From Xanthobacteraceae bacterium (GTDB lineage: Bacteria > Pseudomonadota > Alphaproteobacteria > Rhizobiales > Xanthobacteraceae): DNA of 15,175 bases. The notes under the pieces are model-generated. The model saw only the letters and a program-made list of their open reading frames with translations. It was not told the DNA's origin and searched no databases. Below are positions 14,503 through 15,175 of this stretch, piece by piece (the stretch's first letter is position 1; each line of letters begins with the position of its first letter). The position numbers and the translations under genes are program-made. The stretch spans positions 1-15,175 of the forward strand of contig JASHYD010000703.1 of NCBI GenBank assembly GCA_030043175.1, given 5' to 3'.

Positions 14503-15175
14503 TCACGCCGCCTTGGGCAGTGCATCCCTGGTTTTGGCGAACGCCCAGTCGAGCCACTGCGTCAATATCTCGACATCTGACGTCTCGACGCTCGCGCCGC
14601 ACCAGATCCGCAATCCGGGTGGCGCATCGCGATAATGCGCGATGTCGTAACCCGCGCCTTCCTTTTCGACCGCGCCTGCGAGGGCCTTGGCAAATGCCGA
14701 CTGCGCGTCCGCCGAGAGCGCCGCCACCACCGGATCGACGACCTTCAGGCAAACTGAAGTGTTGGAGCGGATTGCGGGATCGCGGGCGAGAAAATCCACC
14801 CACGGCGTGCGCGCCACCCACGCGGCGACCGCCTCGGCATTGGCGTCCGCGCGAGCGATCAGAGCCTTCAACCCGCCGACCGATTTCGCCCATCGCAGAG
14901 CATCAAGATAATCCTCGACGCACAGCATTGAAGGCGTGTTAATCGTCTCACCCTCAAAGATGCCTTCATTGATTTTGCCGGACTTGGTGAGGCGGAAGAT
15001 TTTCGGTAGCGGCCATGGAGGCTTGTAGCTCTCAAGCCGCGCCACGGCCCGCGGCGAAAGGATTAGCATGCCGTGCGCCGCCTCGCCGCCGAGTACTTTT
15101 TGCCAGGAGAAAGTTGCGACATCGAGCTTCGGCCAATCGAGCGGCTGCGCGAACGCCGCAGATGTCGCATCGCAG
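14503..15175 (-). CDS. serC: SerC, phosphoserine aminotransferase (3' part)
   Basis: The C-terminal 223 codons of a PLP-dependent aminotransferase that makes phosphoserine from 3-phosphohydroxypyruvate and glutamate, the step after SerA. The 5' end lies beyond the window edge at 15175. Visible segments include [17 protein letters not shown], then [20 protein letters not shown], where the Lys (codon 15097-15099) is the PLP Schiff-base residue. Further on are [14 protein letters not shown] and [18 protein letters not shown]. The TGA at 14503 follows a C-terminus typical of the alphaproteobacterial SerC group. An apparent start at 15069 is internal, not real, because the homology continues upstream without interruption. 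Confidence 0.95.
   Translation of the reverse strand, partial: CDATSAAFAQPLDWPKLDVATFSWQKVLGGEAAHGMLILSPRAVARLESYKPPWPLPKIFRLTKSGKINEGIFEGETINTPSMLCVEDYLDALRWAKSVGGLKALIARADANAEAVAAWVARTPWVDFLARDPAIRSNTSVCLKVVDPVVAALSADAQSAFAKALAGAVEKEGAGYDIAHYRDAPPGLRIWCGASVETSDVEILTQWLDWAFAKTRDALPKAA

Noticed and set aside
1..15175. CRISPR array, insertion sequence, integrase or toxin-antitoxin module
   Set aside because: No spaced direct repeats, transposase or recombinase motifs, or paired small genes were found on either strand.

Overview
The window looks like chromosomal DNA from an alphaproteobacterium of the order Hyphomicrobiales (Rhizobiales), probably a Bradyrhizobium- or Pseudolabrys-like organism. 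The basis is the high G+C content, the protein sequences of RpoH, SerA, SerC and PurA, the sox genes, and a Rhizobiales-type dispersed palindromic repeat. The genus is an inference.

Positions 1 to about 6570 read as an accessory, partly decayed region. It opens with an intact soxC-soxD pair: a Tat-exported molybdenum sulfane dehydrogenase and a monoheme cytochrome c. The pair ends at a 34-bp perfect palindrome. Two head-to-head palindromic repeat units and further hairpins follow. Next come the C-terminal fragment of an amidohydrolase (-), an orphan [2Fe-2S] subunit of a xanthine-oxidase-family enzyme with no large subunit, a diheme c4-like cytochrome, a frameshifted and truncated second soxC, the C-terminal piece of a membrane protein (-), an ArsR-family remnant, and an unrecognised membrane protein with a tandem-repeat charged helix. 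Some 540 bases without a convincing gene lead to tRNA-Glu(CTC).

Positions 6570 to 15175 read as core chromosome: tRNA-Glu (-), a small one-TM protein (-) whose start codon overlaps that of a divergent RluA-family pseudouridine synthase (+), the heat-shock sigma factor gene rpoH (+), a 555-residue one-TM conserved-looking hypothetical (-), purA (-), serA (-) and the 3' part of serC (-). serC and serA supply consecutive enzymes of serine biosynthesis. purA and the 555-residue gene are 39 bp apart and probably share a transcript.

Functionally, soxCD would serve periplasmic thiosulfate/sulfane-sulfur oxidation, with the other sox genes presumably upstream of the window. The second soxC fragment, the ArsR fragment (possibly a former SoxR) and the truncated genes suggest that the left side has been rearranged, with tRNA-Glu as a plausible old integration boundary. 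I see no integrase, transposase, CRISPR array or clear new multi-gene system. The most open items are the repeat-helix membrane protein, the orphan [2Fe-2S]/cytochrome pair and possible RNA structure ahead of rpoH.
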